Assembly: GCF_013085255.1 (NCBI RefSeq)
Contig: NZ_JABFCX010000002.1
Coordinates: 1,354,501 to 1,418,500 of the forward strand
DNA from: Parvularcula mediterranea
Lineage (GTDB): Bacteria > Pseudomonadota > Alphaproteobacteria > Caulobacterales > Parvularculaceae
Direction: 5' to 3'
DNA length: 64,000 bases
The notes under the pieces were generated by a model that was not told where the DNA came from, did not search any database, and saw only the letters and a list, made by a program, of their open reading frames with translations. The position numbers and the translations under genes were made by a program. Below are positions 49,080-58,159 of the stretch, piece after piece; the first letter of the stretch is position 1, and each line of letters begins with the position of its first letter.

Positions 49080-51434
49080 ATGAAACAGCTTCTTCTCAGC
49101 TCGGCTGCGGCCAGCATCATTGCGTCGTCGTTCGCCGTCGCGACCCCGGCGTTCGCGCAGGAAACCGCAGCAGACGGAGAGATCCGCGACGAGATCACCG
49201 TGACAGCCCGCCGTCGCGGCGAGAGCCTTCAGGATGTCCCCCTCGCGGTGACGTCCATCAGCGGTGAGCAGCTCGAAAACCTCGGCGCTCCGGACATTAC
49301 CTACGTCGCGCAGACAACCCCGAACGTAACCCTCGAGGTCTCCCGCGGCACGAATACGACGCTTACGGCGTTCATTCGCGGTGTCGGCCAGCAGGACCCG
49401 GTCGCAGGCTTTGAGAACGGCGTCGGCATCTATGTCGATGACGTCTACCTCAACCGTCCGCAGGGTGTCGTTCTCGACCTCTACAACGTCGAGCGTATCG
49501 AAGTGCTCCGTGGACCGCAGGGTACGCTCTACGGCCGTAATACGATCGGCGGCGCGGTGAAGTATGTCACCAAGCGCCTCGGCGACGAGCCTAGCCTCAA
49601 GCTTCGTGGCACGGTGGGTTCGTTCAACCAGCAGGACGTGCTGGTCAGCGCTGAACTCCCTGTCACCGACACCCTCCGCGTCGGCGGCACCATCGCAAGC
49701 TTCCAGCGCGACGGCTTTGGTGAGAACCTTACGACGGGTGCGGAAAACTACGACAAGGACATCACGGCTGCCCGGGCGACCGTCGAGTTCGAGCCGAACG
49801 AACGCCTCTTCGTGCGCCTCAGCGGTGACATCCTCGCGGACGATTCAAGCATCCGCGGTGGGTTCCGAGAGATCCCGAACCTCGCCGATCCGAGCATGCC
49901 GCGCATCAATGACCGGTTCGATACCGCCGGCGGCATCACCGGCCCGAATGAGCTTGATGCCTGGGGCGCTGCCCTGGTCGGCGAGTACAAGCTGACGGAT
50001 CAGCTGACGATCAAGTCGATCACGTCGGTCCGTGAAGACGAAACGGTCACGCAGATCGACTTCGACGCTCTCCCGGCACCTGACCTTGACGTGCCTGCAA
50101 TCTACGAGAACGAGCAGTTCACGCAGGAAGTTCAGCTCACCTACGAAGGTGACTATGTCAGCGGTGTAGGTGGTCTCTTCTACATCGACGCCAATGCGGT
50201 GACGAACTTCGACGTGCTGCTCGGCACGCTGATCCCAACGCTTCCGGGCTTCAACGCGAACACGTTCGGCGATGTCGACACAGAGAGCTGGGCTGTCTTT
50301 GGCGACTTCAGCTTCGACCTTGAAGAGATGTTCGGCCTGACCGGTTTCGAGCTTTCGCTTGGTGGTCGTTACACGGAGGATGAGCGCACCAGCCGCGTCT
50401 TGCGTCAGAGCTATCTCTCCGGCCGCACCCCTGCGCTCGGCGGTGATCCGAACGCGCAGATCCCGTTTGGTGCTCCGACCTCGGACTTCAATGGTTCGCA
50501 GACCTTCACCAATTTCGATCCGCGCGTCTCGCTTGCCTATGAGCTGAACAGCGATCACAATTTCTACGTGACCTACAGCCAGGGCTTCAAGGGCGGCGGC
50601 TTCGACCCCCGTGGCCAGACGACCGCAGCGCCTGACGTGAACGGCGACATGGTGGTGTCGCAGGACGAGATCTTCGATTTCATGCAGTTCGACCAGGAGA
50701 CCGTGAATTCCTACGAAGCGGGCTGGAAGTCGCGCGTCCTCGATGGCCGTCTTTCGAACAACCTCGCCGTGTTCTTCGCTGACTACACGGACATCCAGAT
50801 CCCCGGTTCGTTCGGCGGTCAGGATGCCAACGGCAACCAGACCTTTGTCGGCGTGACCACCAACGCAGGTGCCGCTGAGTTCTTCGGTGTCGAGCTCGAA
50901 GGCTCGATGCTCTGGAGCGACGATCTGACGGGCGTCGGCGATACCTTCTCGACGGCCTACAGCCTCGGCGTCATCGATGCTGAGTACACGGAGTTCGAAG
51001 CCCTCGTCGGCGGTCAGCCTACGGATGTCTCGGACCTCCGCGTCGTGCAGAACACGCCCGACACGACGGCCAGCCTGACGACCACCTACACCCGTCCGCT
51101 GAACGGCGGCACGCTGAGCATTCTCACCGTGACCTCCTACCGTTCCGAGGTGAACCAGTTCGAGATCCCGAACGCGTTCATCGATCAGGACGAGTATGCT
51201 CTCGTCGACGCCAGCCTCGTCTGGCAGCGCGAGGACGGGGGCCTGACTATTGGCCTCCACGGCAAGAACCTCCTGGACAAGGAATACCGCGTCGCGGGCT
51301 ATAACTTCCTCGCCCAGAACCAGGACGGCAGCTTTATCGACCCGCTGACCTCGACCCTCGGCACGACCGGTGTGGCTACGTCGTTCTACGGCCCGCCGCG
51401 CCAGGTGTTTGCCACGGTCGAACTCAGCTTCTGA
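49080..51434 (+). CDS. TonB-dependent outer-membrane receptor
   Basis: This 784-residue receptor has a signal peptide (to about 29, PAFA), a TonB box (DEITVTARRR, about 37-46), a plug domain (QDVPLAVTSISGEQL, GVGIYVDDVYLNRPQG, VEVLRGPQGTLYGRNTIGGAVKY-type block) and a 22-strand barrel ending in the terminal Phe of VFATVELSF. It is of the general iron/organic-substrate receptor type common in Caulobacterales and sphingomonads; no siderophore synthesis genes are near, and the flanking hydrolase and MFS carrier point to an organic substrate. GGAGGG precedes the ATG. Confidence 0.93.
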   Translation: MKQLLLSSAAASIIASSFAVATPAFAQETAADGEIRDEITVTARRRGESLQDVPLAVTSISGEQLENLGAPDITYVAQTTPNVTLEVSRGTNTTLTAFIRGVGQQDPVAGFENGVGIYVDDVYLNRPQGVVLDLYNVERIEVLRGPQGTLYGRNTIGGAVKYVTKRLGDEPSLKLRGTVGSFNQQDVLVSAELPVTDTLRVGGTIASFQRDGFGENLTTGAENYDKDITAARATVEFEPNERLFVRLSGDILADDSSIRGGFREIPNLADPSMPRINDRFDTAGGITGPNELDAWGAALVGEYKLTDQLTIKSITSVREDETVTQIDFDALPAPDLDVPAIYENEQFTQEVQLTYEGDYVSGVGGLFYIDANAVTNFDVLLGTLIPTLPGFNANTFGDVDTESWAVFGDFSFDLEEMFGLTGFELSLGGRYTEDERTSRVLRQSYLSGRTPALGGDPNAQIPFGAPTSDFNGSQTFTNFDPRVSLAYELNSDHNFYVTYSQGFKGGGFDPRGQTTAAPDVNGDMVVSQDEIFDFMQFDQETVNSYEAGWKSRVLDGRLSNNLAVFFADYTDIQIPGSFGGQDANGNQTFVGVTTNAGAAEFFGVELEGSMLWSDDLTGVGDTFSTAYSLGVIDAEYTEFEALVGGQPTDVSDLRVVQNTPDTTASLTTTYTRPLNGGTLSILTVTSYRSEVNQFEIPNAFIDQDEYALVDASLVWQREDGGLTIGLHGKNLLDKEYRVAGYNFLAQNQDGSFIDPLTSTLGTTGVATSFYGPPRQVFATVELSF

Positions 51435-51446
51435 TAGGCCTAGGCA

Positions 51447-51481
51447 CTCTCCGGACGGCGACCTCCCTGCCGTCCGGAGAG
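51447..51481 (+). other. Perfect 13-bp hairpin between TonB receptor and hydrolase genes
   Basis: CTCTCCGGACGGC (51447-51459) and GCCGTCCGGAGAG (51469-51481) pair perfectly with a 9-base loop. No U-run follows, and the next gene starts 14 bases on, so it more likely stabilises the receptor mRNA or causes partial termination than ends the operon. Confidence 0.6.
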
Positions 51482-51494
51482 GTCATGACTGATA

Positions 51495-52451
51495 ATGCGT
51501 AGATTTCTTCTCATCATTCTCGCCGTCATCGTTGCGGGAGCGCTGGGTGCTGTCGGCTTCGTCTGGCTGAACATGCCCGAACCGGCAGAGCTCAGCGAAG
51601 TCGAGGCGGCCTACCTCACGGAAGATGACCGCTACCTCGATATCGACGGTGCCAAGGTCCGGATCCGTGAGCAGGGGCCTGCCGACGCTCCTGTCCTCCT
51701 GATGATCCACGGCTTTACCTTCAGCCTAGAGAGCTGGGATCAGCTGGCTGATCGCTTGGACGATGATTTCCGCGTCGTCCGCTACGACCTGCTCGGACAC
51801 GGCCTGACCGGTCCCGACGCGATGGAGCGCTACGCTCCGGACGAGCGCGCGGCCTTTGCCTCCCGTGTCATCGAAACCCTCGGGCTCGAGAAGCCAGTGC
51901 TGGTTGGAAACTCGCTGGGCGGGCTCGTCTCGTGGAAGGTCGCGGCAGCCCGGCCTGACCAGGTGGCAGCGCTCGTCCTCATCAGCCCGGGCGCTTACTC
52001 GATCAACGGCGTCGGTGACGAACCGGTCCCAGTGCCAGCGCCGGTGGCGTTCTATCTCAAGAACGCACCTGAAGCCGCCGTGCGCGCGAGCTTTGGCCGG
52101 ATCTATGCTGATCCATCAGCGGTCTCGGACGAGCGGGTCGCCCTGGCGGCAGCCATGATGCGGCGAGAGGGCAATGGCGTGGCATTCGTCAAATCTCTGG
52201 AAGAGTTCGTCCTTCCGAACCCTGACGAAGATCTCTCGCGGATCGAAGCACCAACGCTCATCCTTTGGGGTGCCGAAGACCTGATCGTCCCGCCAGAACA
52301 CGGCCCGCTGATCGAAGCGCAGGTTCCAAACGCACGTCTCATCACCTACGCAGGCGTCGGCCACGTGGCGCAGGAAGAGGTGCCGGACCGCGTGGCGGAC
52401 GATCTCCGACGCTTTCTCTTCGCGCTAGATCAGGAGGCGGAACAGCCATGA
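51495..52451 (+). CDS. Membrane-anchored alpha/beta hydrolase
   Basis: This 318-residue protein has an N-terminal membrane anchor or uncleaved signal (about 2-24, RRFLLIILAVIVAGALGA) and an alpha/beta-hydrolase fold: LLMIHGFTFSLESW, the nucleophile elbow VGNSLGGLVSW, LILWGAEDLIVPPEHG with the acid, and GVGHVAQEE with the catalytic histidine. It is likely an esterase or C–C hydrolase facing the periplasm. Its stop overlaps the ATG of the MFS gene. Confidence 0.88.
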   Translation: MRRFLLIILAVIVAGALGAVGFVWLNMPEPAELSEVEAAYLTEDDRYLDIDGAKVRIREQGPADAPVLLMIHGFTFSLESWDQLADRLDDDFRVVRYDLLGHGLTGPDAMERYAPDERAAFASRVIETLGLEKPVLVGNSLGGLVSWKVAAARPDQVAALVLISPGAYSINGVGDEPVPVPAPVAFYLKNAPEAAVRASFGRIYADPSAVSDERVALAAAMMRREGNGVAFVKSLEEFVLPNPDEDLSRIEAPTLILWGAEDLIVPPEHGPLIEAQVPNARLITYAGVGHVAQEEVPDRVADDLRRFLFALDQEAEQP

Positions 52452-53794
52452 GTACCGATCGCAACCCAGGCGCAGAACCCTCCGCGGGCTATCGCGCCTG
52501 GGTCCTTGTTATCCTGGTCCTCGTCTACACCTTCAACTTTATCGACAGGCAGATCATTGGCATCCTTGCCGTGCCGATCAAAGCCGAACTTGGACTGACC
52601 GATCTGCAGGTTGGCCTCATGTCGGGGCTGGCATTCGCACTGTTCTACACATTGCTCGGTATACCGATCGCCATGCTTGCGGACCGCAGGAACCGGGTCT
52701 GGATCATGACGGTCGCCCTGACGGTCTGGTCAGCCTTCACCATGGTTTGCGGAGTGGCCAACAGCTACGGCCAGCTGTTCCTTGCTCGTCTCGGCGTGGG
52801 CGTCGGTGAGGCAGGGGGCGTTGCGCCCGCCTACAGCCTGATCTCTGACTACTTCCCGCCGCAACAGCGGAGCCGCGCGCTCGCTGTCTATTCATTCGGC
52901 ATCCCCATCGGCAGTGCTCTTGGCATTATCCTTGGCGGTGTGCTGACGGCCTATTTCGACTGGCGGATTGCATTCTTCGTCGTTGGCGGGGCCGGGGTCC
53001 TCCTCGCGCCGATCTTCAAGCTAACCGTGCGTGAGCCGGTGAGGGGACGCTACGACCCGGTGCCCGCTGCACCGCCGCCTACGAAAGTGACCGATGCCAT
53101 CAAGGAGGTCGTCGCCACCCTTGTTAAGAAGCCTAGCTTCTGGGGATTGAGCGTCGGCGCGGCCTTTTCTTCGATGATGGGTTACGGCCTCTTCCTTTGG
53201 GTACCGTCGTTCCTCGTACGGAGCTTTGGAGCGGATCTTCCGGGCTTCATGAGCTTCATGCCCGCGGCGCTGGTGCCGCCGAACCCTTCGCCGCTGTTGT
53301 TTGCAGCCTACTTCTACGGGGCGATCGTGCTCGTAGGGGGGATCGCTGGCATCTGGCTGGGAGGCGTCCTCGCCGACAAGTTCGGTCAGGAGAAGAAAGC
53401 AGCCTACGCCATCGTCCCAGCCATCGCCTTCGCCTTGACCGTGCCCTTCCTCGCTGTCGGCGTCCTGACGCCGTCGCTCACATTGGCCTTTTTTGCGCTG
53501 ATCGTCCCGACGGCGCTTGGTCTCGTCTGGCTTGGGCCCGTGATCTCGGCGTTTCAGCACCTCGTGCCGCCGCACATGCGGTCGACGGCGTCTGCGGTCT
53601 TCCTCTTCATCAACAACCTGATCGGCATCGGCATCGGCCAGGCAGCCATCGGCGCGATTTCCGATGGGATGTCCGCGAGGCTCGGCGAGGAATCGCTACG
53701 CTACGCAATCCTTTCCGGCTGCAGCTTCTATGTGATCGCAGCAATCATCATGCTGATCACCTCACGCAGGCTGGCAGCCGACTGGCACCATTAA
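52448..53794 (+). CDS. MFS transporter, spinster-like
   Basis: This 448-residue carrier has twelve membrane helices. FNFIDRQIIGILAVPIKAELGLTD and the loop motif LADRRNR between helices 2 and 3 are typical of the spinster-type MFS group found in catabolic clusters of sphingomonads and Caulobacterales. AGGAGG precedes ATG 52448, which overlaps the hydrolase stop, so hydrolase and carrier are co-translated: hydrolysis in the periplasm followed by uptake of the product is the simplest reading (inference). Its stop interlocks (TTAA) with the convergent TolC gene. Confidence 0.92.
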   Translation: MSTDRNPGAEPSAGYRAWVLVILVLVYTFNFIDRQIIGILAVPIKAELGLTDLQVGLMSGLAFALFYTLLGIPIAMLADRRNRVWIMTVALTVWSAFTMVCGVANSYGQLFLARLGVGVGEAGGVAPAYSLISDYFPPQQRSRALAVYSFGIPIGSALGIILGGVLTAYFDWRIAFFVVGGAGVLLAPIFKLTVREPVRGRYDPVPAAPPPTKVTDAIKEVVATLVKKPSFWGLSVGAAFSSMMGYGLFLWVPSFLVRSFGADLPGFMSFMPAALVPPNPSPLLFAAYFYGAIVLVGGIAGIWLGGVLADKFGQEKKAAYAIVPAIAFALTVPFLAVGVLTPSLTLAFFALIVPTALGLVWLGPVISAFQHLVPPHMRSTASAVFLFINNLIGIGIGQAAIGAISDGMSARLGEESLRYAILSGCSFYVIAAIIMLITSRRLAADWHH

Positions 53795-55050
53795 AGCCCG
53801 CCCACGGCCCTGAGGAGCGCGAACTCCGCAATTGCGAGGTCGCGACGGGTGGTGAGAAGGCCGACCTCGGCAAGGGTTTCCTCGCGGTCAGCATCCAGCA
53901 CATCGAGCCGGGTGCGCCGTCCGCTCGAAAACTCCGCCGCCACGCCCTCGGCAGACAGGCGGGCGGCGAGAACCTGCGCCTCGCGGGCCTGAGCTGCTGC
54001 GCGGGCAGTGATGAGGCCGGTCCAGGCGGCAACCGTCTGTTCACGCACGATCCGGCGGGTGTCTCGCACCCGCTCGTCCGCACCCCGCGCACGGCGCTTG
54101 GCGGCCCTTGTCGAGGCGTAGCCTGAACCGCCGCGGAAGATATCCCAGCGCCCGTTAAGCGTGACGGCGAACTGCTCAGCTTCACCAAGCTCAATGCCGA
54201 ACCTCTCATTCTCCGCGTAGCTGGCCGTCCCTCGGACTGATACCTGGGGCAGGAGAGCACCGCGTTCAGAGCGCACGGCCTGCTCAGCCGCCTTCCGGCC
54301 TGCCACGCTCGCAGCAAGATCGGGGTTGCTCGTTAGCGCCCGGTCCACCGCAGACTGAAGGTCTGATGGCAGCGGCGCAGAGGCTTTCGGGATCGCCAAG
54401 GTCGAAGGTGCCGCCTTGCCGAAAACGCGCTCGAAGCGCGCTTCCGCCTGGGCGAGCTGTCCTTCCGCCGCAATCCGTTCGGCGGAGGCGAGAGCCACCC
54501 GTGCCTCGGATTGCCTGACGTCGGTACGCGTTGCGAGACCTGCGGTGCGCCGCGCTGTGCTTTCATCGAGCCGTGAACGGATCACCGCTTCATTATCCCG
54601 CCGCTCGGATAGGACCGCCCTTGCAAGCACAACGTCGGCAATGGCGGTCACCCCCGCGAGGATGAGATCCTGCCGCGCTGCATTATACTGCAGCTCGGCG
54701 CCGGAGGCCTGAGCCTTTGCAGCGCCGATGGCACCGCCGATGCGCCCGGAAGCAAAGACCGTCTGTTCCAAGGTGGCCGTGGCTCCTGCAGGATCGCGCG
54801 TCGCGCTTAACTCTCCGGGTACGCCATTGATGCGGAAGGTCTCTTCCAACGTCCCTGCCTGCGCTTCAACGCGGAGCTGGGGCAAGCGCGAGCCCCGGGC
54901 AGCCCATAGGTCAGCGCGTGCCGCCTTGGCCTCTTCCTCAGCGACGGCAAGGGCCGGGCTGGTCTTCACAAGCTCCGCAAGCAGATCATCTTGCGCAGCG
55001 GCCGGGAGCGGTAGGAGTAGGGCGGCGAGAGCGATCTTAGGCAGGTGCAT
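53791..55050 (-). CDS. TolC-family outer-membrane efflux protein
   Basis: This 419-residue protein has a signal peptide (about 1-19, to AAAQ) and two TolC-type halves of long heptad helices with the strands between them (NGRWDIFRGGSGYASTRAAKRRARG). It forms the outer-membrane duct of the RND pump encoded just upstream; its start overlaps the permease stop by 14 bases. Slightly short for the family. Confidence 0.9.
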   Translation of the reverse strand: MHLPKIALAALLLPLPAAAQDDLLAELVKTSPALAVAEEEAKAARADLWAARGSRLPQLRVEAQAGTLEETFRINGVPGELSATRDPAGATATLEQTVFASGRIGGAIGAAKAQASGAELQYNAARQDLILAGVTAIADVVLARAVLSERRDNEAVIRSRLDESTARRTAGLATRTDVRQSEARVALASAERIAAEGQLAQAEARFERVFGKAAPSTLAIPKASAPLPSDLQSAVDRALTSNPDLAASVAGRKAAEQAVRSERGALLPQVSVRGTASYAENERFGIELGEAEQFAVTLNGRWDIFRGGSGYASTRAAKRRARGADERVRDTRRIVREQTVAAWTGLITARAAAQAREAQVLAARLSAEGVAAEFSSGRRTRLDVLDADREETLAEVGLLTTRRDLAIAEFALLRAVGGL

Positions 55051-58000
55051 GGATCAGGTCTCCATTGGTCTCCTCGAGATCAAAACGCGCCACCGGGCGT
55101 TGTCTCGTCAGGAGAAGGAACAGTTGCGGCACGAAGAAGAAGGACACGACCGTCGAGAGGACGACGCCCCCGGCAATGGCCGTAGCGAAGGGCGGCCAGA
55201 AGCCTCCTTCGGCAAGAATGAGGGGGAGGAAGCCCGCAAAGGTTGTCAGCGTCGTGGACGTGATGTGCCGCGAGGTTTCCATCACCCCGTCACGCACAGC
55301 CAACCGGTCGCCAGCAACGGCCTCAGGCTTGGCCTTCAGTGTAGCGATGATGATGATCGCGGCGTTGATCGCGACCCCCATCAGACCCATCAGCGCGATG
55401 ATCGGCTGGAACCCGAACGGGTAGCCAGCGATGTAAAGGCTGAGCATGCCGAGCCCCATCGAAAGTCCTGCAACGATCAGGACCACACCGCCCAGCCTGA
55501 ACGAGCTGAAGGTCAGGACCACGACCGCCACCACCGCGGTGACGATCAGCCCAACCGAAGCGAGAAGCGCGCCGACCGCGTCGGACCGGGCCTCGGCATC
55601 CCCGCCAAAGGCGTAGCTATAGCCCGGAGGAATGTCGAAGCGGCCTTCCTCGATCGCCAACATGAAGGCATCGACGGCCGCGGACGGCAGAGCGTCAGCG
55701 TCCGTGTACGCAAGGATCGTGTTGACCCGTTCTCCCTCATACCGGGTAATCGACGCGGCTGAAGGCTCAAGCTTCAGCTCACCAAGGCTCGCCAGTGGTG
55801 TTCCGACAGCTGACGATGACCGGCCAGACAGGCTGAGCGACGACACAGCTTCGATCGAGGACCGGGCGCGGTCGTCGAGACGCACGGTCACGGGGACTTC
55901 GCTATCGCCTTCAATGACGGTGCCCGCTGGCGTGCCCTGCAGCTTCGCCGCGAGGCCGCCTGCGATGTCGCGCAGGCTGAGGCCGGCGAGGCGCGCTGCT
56001 TCTTCATCCGCGTCGAGCCAGAGTTTCGGCTCACCGCCAGCAAGGGAAGCTGTTGAGACTGTGACTTCGGGCACTTCAGAGAGGATGAGCCGCGCTTTCT
56101 CACCGAGCTCACGCAGCGTATCGAGATCGCGCCCCTGTATCCTTAGCTCAAACGGCGCAGGCGTCGGTGGGCCCTGGACGAGTACCCGGACGTTGATCTG
56201 GGCCTGCGGTAGAGCCGTCGAGAGATCCGTCTGCAGATCATTGATCAGGTCCTTGATGCCGCCGAGCTCAGTCGTCGTCACCATGGCCTCGGCAAAGTTC
56301 GCCGCGCCGTCCCGGTTCATCATCAGGTTATAGTAAAAGGCGGGTACGGAGTTCCCGGCGAACCACTCGACGGTCTCGATACCCTCATATCCCGTAAGAA
56401 ACGCATCCGCGTCGCGCAGGGCTGCTTTGGTTTCCTGAAGGCTCGATTGAGGGGGAAGGGTGATCTGGACGTGGAACTGGTTCCTGTCTGCCGCCGGGAA
56501 GAACTGCGTGGGAAGCTGGCCCACGCCGATGAACCCGAAGACTGGCAGCACGAGCGCCGCGAGGATCGAGAGCCTTGGCGCAGCAAGGCTCAGGCCCAGA
56601 AGGCCCTTGAACGCCGGACCGATGAACGGGAACTCGATCCCGCCGGAGGACGTCTTCTCTTCGCTCTGGGAGGGGGAAAGGAACCGCCCCGCAAGCGCGG
56701 CGATCACCGTCATCGACAGAACGAAGGAAGCGATCAGTGCAATGATCACCGAGTCTGCGATGGGCCCAACGAACTCGCCTGCACCTCCGGTGAGGAGGGT
56801 GATTGGGAGGAAGGCAAGAACCGTCGTCGCCGTCGACGAAAGAAGCGGGACGAACAGACGCCCCACGCTCTCCGAAACTGCCTCGCGCGGAGACAGCCCA
56901 CGCCTGAGGGCCCTGCCCACAGCATCACACATCACAATCGCTGCATCGACGAGAAGGCCAAGGGCAACAATAAGTCCGGTCACGGACATCTGGTGGATGG
57001 GAACGCCGAAGAAGTTCATCGTCATCAGCGACAGAAGCGCCGTCAACGGGATGGCGAGGGTCACAAGGAGCGCCGCTCTTGGACCCAGGGTGAAGAATAG
57101 GATCGTGACGACCAGCAGGACCCCGACACCGAGGTTGGTGAGAAGGTTGCCAAAGCGCTCCTGCGTATAGGTCGCCTGATCGAAAATGATCTTCACTTCG
57201 ATGCCGGATGAGACGTCCTGCTCAAAAGAAGCGACTTCCTGACGAACCCGCTCGGACCATTGCTGGACACGGAGGCCGTCATCGATCCGTGTGCCAACGA
57301 CGAGCGCACGCTTGCCATCGACAAATGCGGTCTCCTGCTCCGGCACGGCGAGGCCACGGGTGACTTCGGCAATGTCTCCGATCCTGACCGTGGCTCCGTC
57401 GGCACCTTCGCGTATGGGGACAGCACGCACGCGGTCAAGGGTTTCAAGCTCGCCCCGAACTTCGATGGCGATCTCATTCTCCCGCCCAGTGACCCGTCCT
57501 GCGGAGACCTTGGCATCGCCAGCAGCGAGAGCGCGGGCGATGTCGGTTTCCGAGAGGCCGAGGGACTGGGCAAGGTCTGCGCGCAGGGTGACCGCGATTT
57601 CTTCCGATCCAGCTCCGTGGACCTCAGTGAACTCCGTACCGGGAACATTCCGCAGACGGGCCTGCAGCTCTTCGGCGGAGCGCTTCAGGATGAGAGCATT
57701 CTCTTCGCTCTCTGCGTCCCAGATCAGGGCCGTCAGCACGGTATAGGCGTATCCGCGATCGTCAATGAAGCGCGGCTCACTCGCACCTTCAGGGAGCAGC
57801 ACCGCTGCGTCCGAGAGGCTGTCTCGCACCTTGGAGAACGCCTTGTCCGTCTCGTTGATTGAGTCCTGAAGAATGACCGATACGGAGGAAAGGCCCGTGT
57901 TCGACGTTGAGGACACGATGTCTACCTCTTCGAGCTCTCGGATCTGGTCCTCGATGACTTGGGTCACCAGCCGCTCGACACGTTCCGCGCTAGCGCCAGG

Positions 58001-58147
58001 GAGCGCGGTGAGGATCGTTGCCGCGCGGTTGCGGATCTTGGGGTCTTCCTGCTGCGGCATCGTCAGGAGAGCGGCGACACCTCCGACGAAGACCAGGATC
58101 AGCGCCATCGCAAGGGCGCGAGGATTATCAAAGAGGAGCGTGCGCAT
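55037..58147 (-). CDS. RND efflux permease
   Basis: This 1036-residue inner-membrane pump has the RND layout: a first helix (ALAMALILVFVGGVAALL), a large periplasmic loop, helices 2-6 with GLIVALGLLVDAAIVMCDAVGRAL, a second loop and helices 8-12 (IALMGLMGVAINAAIIIIATL). In helix 4 the paired aspartates of AcrB (LVDDAIV) read LVDAAIV here, so one of the two proton-relay residues is Ala; related subfamilies share this. Substrate cannot be told. It is in one operon with adaptor (12 bases upstream) and TolC protein. Confidence 0.93.
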   Translation of the reverse strand: MRTLLFDNPRALAMALILVFVGGVAALLTMPQQEDPKIRNRAATILTALPGASAERVERLVTQVIEDQIRELEEVDIVSSTSNTGLSSVSVILQDSINETDKAFSKVRDSLSDAAVLLPEGASEPRFIDDRGYAYTVLTALIWDAESEENALILKRSAEELQARLRNVPGTEFTEVHGAGSEEIAVTLRADLAQSLGLSETDIARALAAGDAKVSAGRVTGRENEIAIEVRGELETLDRVRAVPIREGADGATVRIGDIAEVTRGLAVPEQETAFVDGKRALVVGTRIDDGLRVQQWSERVRQEVASFEQDVSSGIEVKIIFDQATYTQERFGNLLTNLGVGVLLVVTILFFTLGPRAALLVTLAIPLTALLSLMTMNFFGVPIHQMSVTGLIVALGLLVDAAIVMCDAVGRALRRGLSPREAVSESVGRLFVPLLSSTATTVLAFLPITLLTGGAGEFVGPIADSVIIALIASFVLSMTVIAALAGRFLSPSQSEEKTSSGGIEFPFIGPAFKGLLGLSLAAPRLSILAALVLPVFGFIGVGQLPTQFFPAADRNQFHVQITLPPQSSLQETKAALRDADAFLTGYEGIETVEWFAGNSVPAFYYNLMMNRDGAANFAEAMVTTTELGGIKDLINDLQTDLSTALPQAQINVRVLVQGPPTPAPFELRIQGRDLDTLRELGEKARLILSEVPEVTVSTASLAGGEPKLWLDADEEAARLAGLSLRDIAGGLAAKLQGTPAGTVIEGDSEVPVTVRLDDRARSSIEAVSSLSLSGRSSSAVGTPLASLGELKLEPSAASITRYEGERVNTILAYTDADALPSAAVDAFMLAIEEGRFDIPPGYSYAFGGDAEARSDAVGALLASVGLIVTAVVAVVVLTFSSFRLGGVVLIVAGLSMGLGMLSLYIAGYPFGFQPIIALMGLMGVAINAAIIIIATLKAKPEAVAGDRLAVRDGVMETSRHITSTTLTTFAGFLPLILAEGGFWPPFATAIAGGVVLSTVVSFFFVPQLFLLLTRQRPVARFDLEETNGDLIHAPA

Positions 58148-58159
58148 GGGTTTCCTCCG

